Shown here piece by piece: positions 25,136-35,857 of a stretch of 64,000 nucleotides of DNA. The position numbers and the translations under genes were made by a program. Under the pieces are notes generated by a model. It searched no databases. It was not told where the DNA came from and saw only the letters and a list, made by a program, of their open reading frames with translations. The stretch covers positions 5,370,704-5,434,703 of the forward strand of contig NC_045139.1 in NCBI RefSeq assembly GCF_008831285.2, written 5' to 3'. The DNA is from Nymphaea colorata. Taxonomy: Eukaryota > Streptophyta > Magnoliopsida > Nymphaeales > Nymphaeaceae. Each line of letters starts with the position of its first letter. The first letter of the stretch is position 1.

Positions 25136-25150
25136 ATATATTTATATATA

Positions 25151-25220
<70 letters not shown>
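25136..25220. repeat. (TA)n microsatellite
   Basis: About 40 TA units, interrupted near the left end by TTTATATA. Confidence 0.95.
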
Positions 25221-25225
<5 letters not shown>

Positions 25226-25263
25226 GGCCAAATGATCGATTGATGGACGACATGTATGCAGCC

Positions 25264-25541
25264 TTGATGGGATTGAATCTTGTTGCATGAAGTTCAAAGA
25301 AACAGCAATTTGTTTTTCAGTCTAGCATAGTGCCCGATCGGATGTCATGCAGTAGCAAAAGATGCAACGTGGTATTCATATTTCTAGTTAAACTTGAAAT
25401 AAGAACAAAAGAAATCCACCACCCATACGGTGTGACAATGTGAGTGCAACCTATTTAGCAACCATTCCAACTTTTGTTAGACGAACATCATCGAAAGAGC
25501 AGATTGCAGATGGGCTTACAAAAACCATTAAGCTCTCATGA
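25264..25541 (+). pseudogene. Copia retrotransposon RNase H remnant
   Basis: One frame gives SSKKQQFVFQSS at about 25270-25305, matching the W-S-S-K-K-Q-x-x-V-S-R-S-S start of Copia RNase H. From 25431 another frame reads CDNVSATYLAT, the usual C-D-N-x-S-A-x-Y-L-A motif, and then SSKEQIADGLTK (25488-25523), the usual end of the domain. The segment between them is shortened and the two parts are in different frames, so it is dead. After 25541, 'aagcttaacataggagcatc' also fits the C-terminal K-L-N-I tail. No LTRs were identified. Confidence 0.65.
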
Positions 25542-25589
25542 CTATCTTGTTAATCGAAGCAAGCTTAACATAGGAGCATCCTTATGCGG

Positions 25590-25770
25590 GGGGCGGAGTC
25601 AAGGTAGCGGCCCACATGGGCCCTGGTCCTAACTCAAAAGAAAAATAAAAAATTTACATGTAAATTTAAAAAAATGTAACTTGTTCTATATAAAATTTTT
25701 GAAAAATAATATTTCGGTGCTAGTTAAAATTTAGAAACTTTAATTTTCGGCCCTAGACAACTCATTTAAT
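25590..25770. mobile_element. Truncated GGGGTGGAGC-type MITE
   Basis: 'gggcggagtcaaggtagc', 'gggccctggtcctaactcaa', 'aaaatttagaaactt.aatt' and 'ggccctag' follow the same order as in the element at 51983-52173. The terminal repeat is not complete. Confidence 0.5.
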
Positions 25771-25984
25771 AAACAAGCTGTGTTCGGATTATTTAGAATA
25801 TCTTCATGACAATAAACAGCCACCCCGGATTTACCCCTTCCTAGCAAGTTCTAAGTCTCAAATTCTAATCTGGCTGTTTGTACTGACGTTCAAATTCATT
25901 TTTCTTTTTTTAGGCTAAGGTCGAGCCCAATCTTGGCTTGAGTTTAGCATCAGCAATTTGAATTTTGAACCAAGTTCGAGCTAG

Positions 25985-26601
25985 TTCACTCATACTTGTC
26001 TTGAGCGCTTGGGCATTCTTGACACCTTTGTCATGGGTAACTAATCATAAGGCTATGTTCATTATCAACCCATTTCATATTCACCCAAACATGAGCTTCA
26101 ACATATATGTGGTGAGGTACTTGGTAAACAAGTCAAAACTTTATAAAGCGAAGGAAAGAAATTCTTTTTTAAAGGAAAGTATTTCAAAAACTTTTATCAA
26201 AACGCTTAGATAGAGTGAGATAAAGATTTTTAAGAAAGAGAAAATATAGATAGAGAAAAAGTAGTAAAATAGCAAGAGAATTTAAGAGAACATTAAGAGA
26301 GAGAAAAATAAAGATTTACAAGTGAGTGGAAAGAAATAAAGCAAAAAATAGTAGAAGAGAGAGATTTTAAGAGAAAAACAAGTAGAAGAGCAAGAAATTT
26401 TAAGAGAAAAATGAGAGAGTGAGGGAGAGATATAAATATTTTTAAGAGAGAAGAAAACTAGTAGAAGCGCAGGGGAGTTTAAGAGAAAAATGTGTGCAAG
26501 AGGAAGAGAGATAAAGATTTCGAAAAAAGAGAAAAAAAAAATAAACAGAGAAAAAATAGTAGAAAAGCAAAAGATTTTAAGAAAAAAATGTGTGCGTGTG
26601 T

Positions 26602-26633
<32 letters not shown>

Positions 26634-27300
26634 TGTAAAGATTTTTAACGGAGAGAAAACAAATAGAGAAAAGAAAATTAGTAAAGAGAAATGTTAAGGG
26701 AATAATTAGAGAGATATAAAGATATAAAGATTATAAGAGAAAAAAAGAAAAATTGAGAAAGAGCGAACAAAAGAAGGAAGAAAAAATGATCTATTAACAT
26801 GACATTTTAACCCTTCTTTTTCTTTTTATCTAGAAATTAACATTCGGGAGATAATTTCCAAAATTTTCAACTTCAACAATTTTATGTAGGCAAGAGAGGA
26901 AATTGGGCTCGTGGACTGGAACTTATTTTATATTTTTTTTTAAATAAGATATATATATATATATTTTATATTTATATACAAAATTAAAAATATTTAGTTT
27001 ACTCTTATGTATTGCAAAAAAGTATGCATTTCCCACCATTGGGTGCGGGAGAGAGACTAAACTATAAAAGAAAAAAACAACTATCAATGAAGAAGGCTTC
27101 TCTTGTGCTTCAATCCCATTAGGAAGACACTCTTTTTTCACTCTTTTAAGACTACTAATAGGACGATCAATAGATGTTTTATCAAGGGAATAATGATTTG
27201 AAAGATGTTATGGTAGCTAAAATACTGACATGCATATTAACATCTATATATTCATTGTGATTTTCCTGAATTGGACAATCTTGAGCCTCAAAAATCAATA
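25985..27300 (+). repeat. Orphan receptor-kinase 3' flank with GA-rich minisatellite
   Basis: Carries 'gacacctttgtcatgggtaa', 'tgttcattatcaacccattt', 'ctttataaagcgaaggaaag', a GA-rich array at 26230-26790 of about six units, and then 'gtgcttcaatcccattaggaag' and 'aggacgatcaatagatg'. These follow the order seen behind copy 1 (9000-9965). No receptor exon lies before it: the DNA upstream is Copia debris. It marks either a lost gene copy or an independent duplication of the flank. Confidence 0.65.
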
Positions 27301-27754
27301 TAAAAGAAAAAAATTTCACCACAAGCTCTCATCCGCATTGTTCATCCATCTATAAATACAAAAATCAACTAACCATACATGCACATTATCTATTCAGAGA
27401 TGTAACGAAGGCATACATTCAATCGAAGGTTAAGAAAAGGAATATCGTGCCTATTTTAGTTGATCACTTGGCTTCACGTTGCTCATGCTTGCGGTGCATT
27501 CAAGAGTGGTTCTTGGCTCTAAATAATAAATTTCAAGAGCTCTCTTACATGGCCGTGGGAGATGACGAGGAAAGAGCAAGAGAAAATGAGACTACATGAC
27601 TCGAGATGGTGTAGTTCAAGAAGAGACGAGTCCTTTACTTCAACGGAACAATGAAGCTTCCAAAATGAGAACTCGGACTTGTTGAAGAAGCTTTCCAAGC
27701 GTCTCCCACGTGCTCTCCTTTCCACTGGTTGAAGATGAAGGTTGGAAAGAAGGA
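27300..27754. other. Intergenic, unassigned
   Basis: Contains only short open frames on both strands and no recognisable protein motif or repeat boundary. It joins the orphan 3' flank to the second copy of the 1.9-kb repeat. Confidence 0.4.
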
Positions 27755-29560
27755 GAATCCCAAGGTTGAAGATAAAAGAAGGGTTGAAAGAGTGAGAGAA
27801 GAGTAGATGAAGGAAGAGAGATAAAAGGGACTTCCAAGCTCTTCGTTAGAGGGCTCAAGAGTTCCTCAAATGTTAGCTTATACCCAACGATTAAGATGTG
27901 GGGGTATTTATAAAAAGAAATAAAGCCAGAATTCAACATTTGAAAGTGTTCTAATTTTTCAAGATTTTTTTATCAATTTTTTATTTTTTGAATTATTTTT
28001 ATTTTTATTTTGTTTTATAAGTTTTGACTTGTGGAGAGCCCTTGGCCCTGCAAACACCCTTGGCACCGTGCACCCTAAGCCTGCACTCTCAACCATGGCA
28101 CTCGATAGCACCGTCCACCCTAAGCCAGAGTGCACGGCAGGGCCCTGCACCCTACGCCAGATCACTAAGTGCTCTAGGCAGTGCACCAACCGCGGCCAAA
28201 ACTTGGTGCATGGGGGCAAATTGAGGGTGGCCATTGCTCCCTTCCATCCCCAGGTAGGTTCCACCATAAAAAAAATAAAAGTTTAACGACAAAAATATGT
28301 AATTCTTTTGAGTGGTAAAATATTCCTTTTATAAAGCGGGTCCGTCTCCATTTTTTATGATCACTGGTTCCTTTTCGATCCGGATCTAATTTCCTTGAAT
28401 GGGAAGGCCCCAAATCAATGTCGAAGGTTGGATCATGGATTAGATAGGCTCCGGCTTGAAATATGGATTGTACATTCAGATTTGGATTTTACGAAGCTGA
28501 GTCTAATTGAAAAGCGAGGGGAAGCAATGATGTTGAGAATTGATTCTGGGGCTCCATTTCAAACATTTGAGTCTGAAATTTTCTTTTTGTCTAGATTTTT
28601 TGTTTTTTGATCTAATCTAGATCCGTGGGCTATTTTCCTATTTTGGGCCTGATTTCGATTCTGGGGTCTATATGAGTTTTTAACTTTTTTTTGGGATCTA
28701 GGACATGATTTTGGATCTGGATCTCAGATTTAGTTTTGGATCTGGACCTGAGGTTCTATTTCGGATCTGAAACTTTGAATTCGGATCTGAACTTGGCCCT
28801 AGGGCTCAGTTTTAGATCCAGATTGGGATCTAGGGATCTTTTTTTTTATCTAAAATTGGGATTTGGATCCAAATCTGGATCTATGGCTTGGTTTCTGGAT
28901 CTTGACTTCGTATTTTGGATTGGGTTTAGATCTAGATTCGACAAGAATTATCAGCCTAGATTGAGGTAGGGCCTGGGTTGGAAGTTTAGATTTAAATTCA
29001 GACGAGTTCCAAAATCTTGTCGGTAACCAAATGAGAGGGTAATTGGATCAGAACTGCGATAAATTGAAGTATTTGAGACAAAAAATTGTTGAAAATAATT
29101 TTGAAAACGCTACATGTATGAAACTTGAAAATTTGGGGGTGCTTACAAGGTTCAGCCAATTTATTTGGATCCTGTAGAATCTTAATGGGGAGCTGTCAAG
29201 AGAATATTAAGATTTTTAAAATTTACCGTTAATTATGGTCTAATATTTAAAGTTCAAATATTAGTCACAAATAATGTCTCGGAGTTTTAAATGGCGAGGT
29301 TTTTCTCAAGTATAATAAGGCGAGCTTGAAAAAAAAAAAGAAAAATACGGTAAATTTTAAAAAAATTTAAAAACTAAAAGTGGGGAAAATAAAATAAATG
29401 TGAAACTAATAACACAAACATCACAAGATAAATAGATTCACAACAAATAAAACTGTAAAATGAAAAAAAAACTGTCTGGCATTAAAAAAACTGAAAAAAA
29501 TGAAAGAAAGTAAAAAAAGTGAAATATCATGAAAAACACATTAAAAATGCCTTAAAAAAG
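27755..29560 (+). repeat. 1.9-kb direct repeat, copy 2
   Basis: Second copy of 23100-24990 with the same order of landmarks. The GC-richer part (28030-28260) differs by an indel from the first copy and has runs such as 'caccgtgcaccctaagcc'. The two copies are about 4.7 kb apart in direct orientation, with the Copia remnant and the orphan 3' flank between them. Confidence 0.65.
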
Positions 29561-29709
29561 TGTTTTTTTGTTTTTAACGTTTTTTCTTCAAAAATCGTGT
29601 TTTTTAAATAATCCTGAAATTCTTTCAAAATTCAAAAGTTCCAGCAACCGAGAAACCATTTCCAAACGAGGCACTATGCATATGCAACAACTTGGTTGAA
29701 CTGTTAAAT

Positions 29710-29712
<3 letters not shown>

Positions 29713-29783
<71 letters not shown>
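29713..29783. repeat. (TA)n microsatellite
   Basis: About 35 TA units, in the same place as 12677-12752 in block A. Confidence 0.95.
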
Positions 29784-29786
<3 letters not shown>

Positions 29787-30023
29787 GATGATAAAGATAA
29801 AGCCATGCTTGCTTCAGATTTGAGGGTTTACTGGTTTGGAAAGTGTTTGCTTCAGATTATAGCCATGCTTGTCCAGACGTTCACGAACACGAGTTGAGGG
29901 TTTACTGGTTTGGAAAGTGTTTGCTTCAGATTTCGAAGTCCAGCGGCAGTGCGTGACAACTTTTTCTTGTTTCGGGTGTCTTATTTCCCTTTAACACTTT
30001 TCCATCTCTATTCAATTTCAAAC

Positions 30024-30451
30024 TAAGGGTGGGCATCGTCAGGAACGGCCCAACGGGCCGCTGGGTCGGGCCAGGGCCCGGCCCGGATATTTAACGGGTC
30101 GGGCCGGGCTGGCCCCGGATATATGAAACCTGAGCCCGGGCCCCGCCCGGCCCGGCCCGGTTATAATAAAATAATATTATTTTGAATTTATAAAATATTT
30201 TTTTAAAATATAAAATAGTACTTATTAGTGATAAATATATAATATTAAAATAAAAAAATTAAAAAAATTATATTTTAATTTTTAACGGGCCGGGCCGGGG
30301 CTGACCCGTGCCGGCATATCAGGCCCGGACCCAAGCCCGTTAACAGTTTTTCCCGGGCCGGGCCGAACCCAACCAACTTTTTCCAGGCCTGCGCCTGAGG
30401 TGGGCCGGGTACCGGGTACACGGCGGTGGCCCGGCCCGGAGCCCACCCTTA
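30024..30451. mobile_element. GC-rich hAT-type MITE with empty site known
   Basis: A 428-bp element with ends TAAGGGTGGGC and GCCCACCCTTA, an 11-bp perfect terminal inverted repeat. It is flanked by the perfect 8-bp duplication TTTCAAAC (30016-30023 and 30452-30459). The ends are packed with 'gggccgggcc' words around an AT-only centre. The duplicated block A holds the unoccupied site with one TTTCAAAC at 13252-13259. No coding capacity. Confidence 0.88.
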
Positions 30452-31559
30452 TTTCAAACTAAAGTTGTCAATTGTCAACTTTTTTTTATATATCCATAGA
30501 TAGGTTCCTACCATAATGGCGAATATTCGTTTTTGCTTTTTAAGCAGGGAGGTCTTTTTATCGTATAATACACGGCGAGCAATGAAAAATAAAATGCAAA
30601 AAAAATATGGTAACTTTCTATAAAGTTGAAAAAAATGAAATAAATATGAAAAAGATAGAAAAACCACACTTTGTTTTGATATTCTTTTCAAAAAAATTAT
30701 CTTTTGGCCGTTTCATTGAGCAGACTTATTTTTCGTGTTTTATCACTGTTTTTTCAAAAATAAAAAAAAGTGTTTCTTATAATTATATTTACTACCTAAT
30801 TTTGGTTGTCATCTCTCACAACCTATATGTAAGTGGCTGTTCTCGTCAGTCGTGAAAATGTTTGCAACTACTATGTTGAATAGTTGAATAGTCGTCAATG
30901 AAACTGTCAACCTACACAATGAGAGGAGGCCCGACAATACAATAATAATACTACTATTATTATTACAATCATTAAAAAATATAATAATAACAATAATTTT
31001 GGATAAGACGGCCAGGTGTGCAGTGGCCCATGTTGATAATGCATGATAAATTTCTTCCTTTTATGAATTGTTTCGTAAAAAATAACAACATAAATGCAAG
31101 CTACGTGGTTTGTTCAACGTATGCCGACTTTCGAGCCACCAGCTTCTGGTGGCATTGCCTAAATCTTTCTATTTGGCAAGATAGACAGATGAACTTCATA
31201 TTTTTCAAGGTATAATTAATTAAAAATATTCAATTTATATGATTTGAAAGTAACACAAATTGACAAAATAAAATATAATAAATCAAACCTGTTTAAATAG
31301 TATTCGCTTGAATCGGCCGGTTGCTTCAAGTCTTCGGTAAGTCAATTTGATCCAGTCCACCTGTTTAAAAAAAAATGTTTTTAATTAGTTTTTTATACTG
31401 TTTATTTATTTTTCAAAAAGAATATAATTTTTCATATTTGATGCTGATTCACAAAGAAGTCATTTAAATCACCGGATCGGCCGACAGGGAAGTTGCTAGG
31501 CAACTTCATCTACTCGTTTCAAAAGCGGATTTTCACAATGTCGCTAATTCGTATGGTCA

Positions 31560-32617
31560 CCAAATTTTGGCTCTTTATTATTGAATTTTGAATCTTAGAA
31601 GCCAATTCTTGCTAGTTCTTTCGTCAAGGTGTTATGTAATCGGTATGAGTTTATCCACTCTAGATATTAGTAGTCTTAATGACAGACCAATTTAGATATG
31701 AAAATGATATCTTGTTCTATCGACCAACATGATTTGTCAAAGAATTTATGAAAAAACATTTGGCATCTCTTCTAATTATATCATGCAAAGGAAACCATTT
31801 TTTCTACTCTTCGTATGGTCAGATAGCAGGCGGAGATGCCAAACCGCATTAAGCAATTGACTTTGAGAAAAAGTTGCAGGAACTCTCACCAACTCTCTCC
31901 CTCTTCCAATCAACACTCACCGCTTCCCTCACGCCACCAATTCAAGTCACTGGTTGGAACTTGAAAAGTGGATTTGCTTGAGAAGAAAAGCTCTGCCGTT
32001 CAATTATCCGGTCGACATTTGATTCTTTTTTCTTTTTTTTTTAACACGATTAATTTTGTAGCGTGCTGGTGAAACGTGCCGTTGAAAATTTTTACACGAT
32101 CGAACTCATTTCACAGGAAACCGCTTCCACGACGAGTGGTCGTGCAGCTCTCGCTCATTCACAATCCATACTCTTTCAACTTATCCGGCAGATCTTGTTT
32201 CGTTATAAATGCTTTTTTTCTTTAATCAATTTTTATATTCTTCAGTTCGGGTTTCTGAAAGAAAATTTAAATTTTTAAATTTTCTCTTTTTGCTGATTTG
32301 CATCTAAATCATTCGGATTATTAGATTGGCCGGTTTACCAAACTGGCAGCAAAGTCGACTCGATTCAAAAACCGGTTATACTAATTAAGATAGACTTGGT
32401 GCTCCTTTGCTCAAAAGGTCGATTATTGTGGTCAGCCACTCCCAACTGAAGAACGATATACAAAGGTTCCAGTATCGAAAGTGGTCCGGTTGAGACCTAA
32501 GGCTTATCTCGGATCCAAATATATCGTGAGGATATTAAATGCCTGACGAGTGTAATGACTATGCGCTGCACTGCGCATTTACTTAGATTGACTCATTGAA
32601 GCCTTTGGCAATGCAAG
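31560..32617. other. Insertion region between blocks, mostly unassigned
   Basis: 'ttcgtatggtca' occurs at about 31548 and again at about 31807, so the 260 bp between may be a small insertion with its target duplicated. 32195-32400 ('ttataaatgctt', 'ctgatttgcatctaaatcatt', 'aaaccggtt') recurs at 49700-49900 and, inverted, at 53815-53960. 32545-32600 is the second palindromic block. No gene seen. Confidence 0.45.
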
Positions 32618-33685
32618 CTAATTAAACATGGCAAGCTTGATGAGGAGGTCGATCCAGACAAGAACTAATGCAGCAAAAGATCTTCAAACCTGTTATATTA
32701 ATGCTAGTCCAGGAATCGGCTGTACAAAATGCATGGGTCAGTGCTACTGACTCGGCTTGTAATTGGCATGTTATTTAAATAATTAGAAAACTAAAAAACA
32801 GACTTATTTTGAATTAATGTAGGGCATGCAGTGCCCATTATCAATAAAAAATGTGTGGATTTTGGAAGAAATTTACAACGATTAAATGCAACATGTTTGT
32901 TACCTTTTTGGTTATGGACAACTACACACTACACACACACATCCACATACACATACATATATATAGATACAAAGAAGTTCTTACCATCTTACTGGAAAGC
33001 TTTGGGCTGTGGAAGTATATATAAATTAAAGGGGGAAGAACTTAATTTTTACTATGATAACTTATCCCTTAATCAGATAGAACGATGCTTGTTGTTCCTC
33101 ACATTAAATGCCATTGGAACTAAGGGTGTGTTTGTTTCACCACAGATTTGAGACCCAGAGTGATATGAGATCATCAGGATTTAAAAAATATGAATTTAAG
33201 CTTGAACACACCCCCCCCCCCCCCATCCGAATTTAAATCCATATTTTTTACATGTGGATATAAGATCCACATTACTAAGATCCTTAATTTGTTTAGACTG
33301 AGGATCTTAAGATGCAGACTCAGAACGGAGGCTATCAAATACTACCTAAACAAATGTGACAACAAGAAGGAAAATAAGAGATCAATCCAAAGCTTGTGGT
33401 GTTTAAATATGCTACTTTAAACATTTCCCAATTGTGGGACTAGACCATCTAAATACTGATGGGCTAGAACATTAATTGGTAAATTGATGCCCCCTCATAA
33501 TGGTTTCTTGCTAGTAGTTGAGTGATTAAAATTTCTTGGGCCCCTTACTAACTGCCACCAAATATGGAGTTAATACACGTCAAGCATTCCCTGTCCTATC
33601 TTGAACCGTTCTACATTATTCCAGCTGCCCTGATAGTTGAGTCAATTCTTGGCAAGTTTTTGTTGGGGAGCTCAAAAATTCATTA
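32618..33685 (+). repeat. Copy of the distal 5' flank of copy 4
   Basis: Collinear with 42001-43055: 'gctaattaaacatggcaagc', 'gatgaggaggtcgatccag', 'tgaattaatgtagggcatg', 'cacacacacatccacatac', 'aagaagttcttaccatctta', 'gatcatcaggattt' and 'atagttgagtcaattcttgg' occur in the same order. Here it is not followed by a receptor gene but by the third palindromic block and the foldback arms upstream of copy 3. A more diverged, partial copy lies at about 40700-40910. Confidence 0.75.
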
Positions 33686-33879
33686 GAAGATTCAATGCCT
33701 GAGGAGTGTAATGGCAATGCGCTGCACAGCGCATTTACTTAGATTGACTCATTGAAGCCTTTAGCGTTCAAGACGCTGGCAATATGGTATGAGTCAATTC
33801 TTTGGAGGTATTCAGTAGGAAATTCTACTTAATCCTTCTGATATTTGGAAAATAATAAACAGCCTATAAAAGAAAAATG

Positions 33880-34400
33880 TAAGAGCATTGAATGTTGGAC
33901 TGTCATTTAAGACTAAAATTGATCTAAATCCGAATTTGAATCTGAAGATATTTATGTTAGGTGAATCTGAATCTGGTCTATGTCATTTTTTTAATATGAA
34001 TCTGATCTAATTCCTTAATTAAATATTAGTATTTTCCTAATCTGATTGTTTTGAGAACGGTTGGGGTGGATATCTGATTTAAATTGGAAGACAAAAGTGC
34101 ACTTGAAAAATTAGTAAAAAAAAGTTACCCTCACATGGTGTGAATTTAGTGATCAAGCCGAGCAGAAAGGCCTCATTGGGAGTGCAGGGCAAAGCCAGTA
34201 CTGGGCTGACAGGGGCAAAGGCCCTCCCAGATTTTGAGAAATCTTAACTTACCTCTTGGGAATTTTTTTTTAAAAAAAAAGTCAATTTGGCCTCTGTAAT
34301 AAATTTCTAATAACAAAATGGCTATGTTATTTATATGCAAATAAAAAATAAAATTCAATTTTTTGGAAAAACGAATTGAGGAATAAAAATTATCCCAGAG
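33880..34400. repeat. Dispersed repeat shared with 55105-55560
   Basis: 'agagcattgaatgt.ggactgt', GAATCTGAAT-type words, 'cacatggtgtgaatttagtga', 'ggcctcattgggagtgcagg' and 'tttctaataacaaaatgg' occur in the same order at both places. The left part looks like a decayed AATCCG-type hAT MITE, the right part like a GGGGTGGAGC-type one. 34400-34800 shows no gene or repeat I can name. Confidence 0.55.
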
Positions 34401-34809
34401 GATTGTTACTTAGAACCGTGTCTCTGTTGGGGACCCAGTTAACTTTAAAATAAAAAATCAAAAGCAGCATTTTATCATTTATTCTGATGGATTTTTACAA
34501 TTTTTCTTTCCAAAACAATCAAAAGCTATGTTACTGTCCTAAATTCGTTTCCTGATGACCTCCTTTATCTGTTCTTTGAATACATAAAGTGGGGCCTCCC
34601 TGTATGAGGCCCCTGAACAGATGAACAAATTGGGGACCCAATGCTCTGGCTTCTAAACTACAACACAAATCTGAACATCTACACTTGCCAATCATCAATA
34701 TGCATGACCCAAGTAGGGGATGTAGACATGGCTGCTGCCTGTAGTGAAGAATCTGTTCACATATCAACACAACAGTGAATCCTCTATCACCAACGTAAAC
34801 AGTGAATAG

Positions 34810-35300
34810 TTGGTTTAAGTCTTTGCCAAGTCAATTTGATCCAGTCCACCTGCTTAAAAAAAACATTGTTTTCAATTAGTTTTTTATTACTGTTTATTTA
34901 TTTTTCAAAAAGAATATAATTTTTCATACTTTATGCTGATTCACAAAGAAGTCATTTATATCCCCGGATCGGCCGACAACAACTTCGCCCTCTGACCATG
35001 ATGGCTATTTTGAGTAAATGGACGTTCAACATGTACAGATAGCTAGCCATCGTGGAAAAATCAGCTTTTGAAACCAGTGGATGAAGTTACTAAGCAACTT
35101 CCATGTGCTGGTCGATCCGGTGACTTAAATCATTTGGTTGTGAATCATCACAAAATATGAAAATTATATTCTTTTGAAAAATAAATAAACAACCTATAAA
35201 AGATAATAAAAAACAATAACTTTTTTAAAAACAGATGGACTAGATCAAACTGATTTAGCATAGATTTGAACGAACCAGCCGATTCAAGTAATTTTTTGGA
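34810..35300. repeat. Inverted repeat (foldback-like) upstream of copy 3
   Basis: Left arm 34810-35010 and right arm 35025-35295 are reverse complements with indels, of the same family as 14150-15000. The centre is nearly gone here, unlike the 320-bp centre upstream of copy 2. Confidence 0.55.
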
Positions 35301-35825
35301 AAAAAAAAATGCCAAACCAAAGAAACGGTTTTTTCCAGTTTTTTTTTCATGTTTTCCTTTTTTTTCATACTGGACATTTTTCATACTTTTTTATTGTCTA
35401 AACTGCTCGTTTCCAACTTCTAATTTTTATTTGTTTCTCATCTATTTATTTTTTAAATTGCCTATCCTTCATATTATTTTCACTTAACTTTTAAGTTTTA
35501 CTCAATTTTTTTAAAGTTTACCATACTTTTCCTGTTTTCTTCATGCTAACCATATTATATCATAGGAAAACCTCACCATTCAAAAGCCGGAAAGCATATC
35601 TGTGACTGGTCGAAACCAGTTCTTGATATATAGGAAAAAAATAAATTCAATTGACAACTTTGATTTGGGATTGAATAGAGAAGAAAGTGGCAAAAGGAAA
35701 CAAGAAAGAGTCTCATTGATGTAATCATCAGCAGTAAGACCCGAGCCTTCTACCACTTGAAAAAGAAAAGGACAAATTTTCTACAAGAAAAACTATACAT
35801 AAATTAAAGACCTTTCATTCCTGCT
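35290..35825 (+). promoter_or_regulatory. 5' flank and TATA box of copy 3
   Basis: Shares its sequence with 15001-15540 upstream of copy 2. A TATA-like TATACATAAA lies at 35794-35803, about 55-64 bp before the chosen ATG. Upstream words 'gatgtaatcatca' and 'acaaattttcta' are common to copies 2 and 3. Confidence 0.5.
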
Positions 35826-35857
35826 CATGCATGTTTTGCATAGAAAATTGGGGAGGC

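Larger units (their letters stand above)
29609..31560 (+). repeat. Segmental duplication block B, upstream of copy 3
   Basis: Partner of 12469-14410. It lacks the solo-LTR-like insertion found there. Instead it carries the MITE at 30024-30451, and it doubles a short 'gtttactggtttggaaagtg' segment at 29825-29925. It ends in a left arm of the foldback-like element. Confidence 0.8.

Noticed and set aside
32090-32280. Possible exon (71 codons) in the region between duplicated blocks
   Set aside because: The second half is the dispersed repeat also found at 49700 and 53815, so the open frame is chance.
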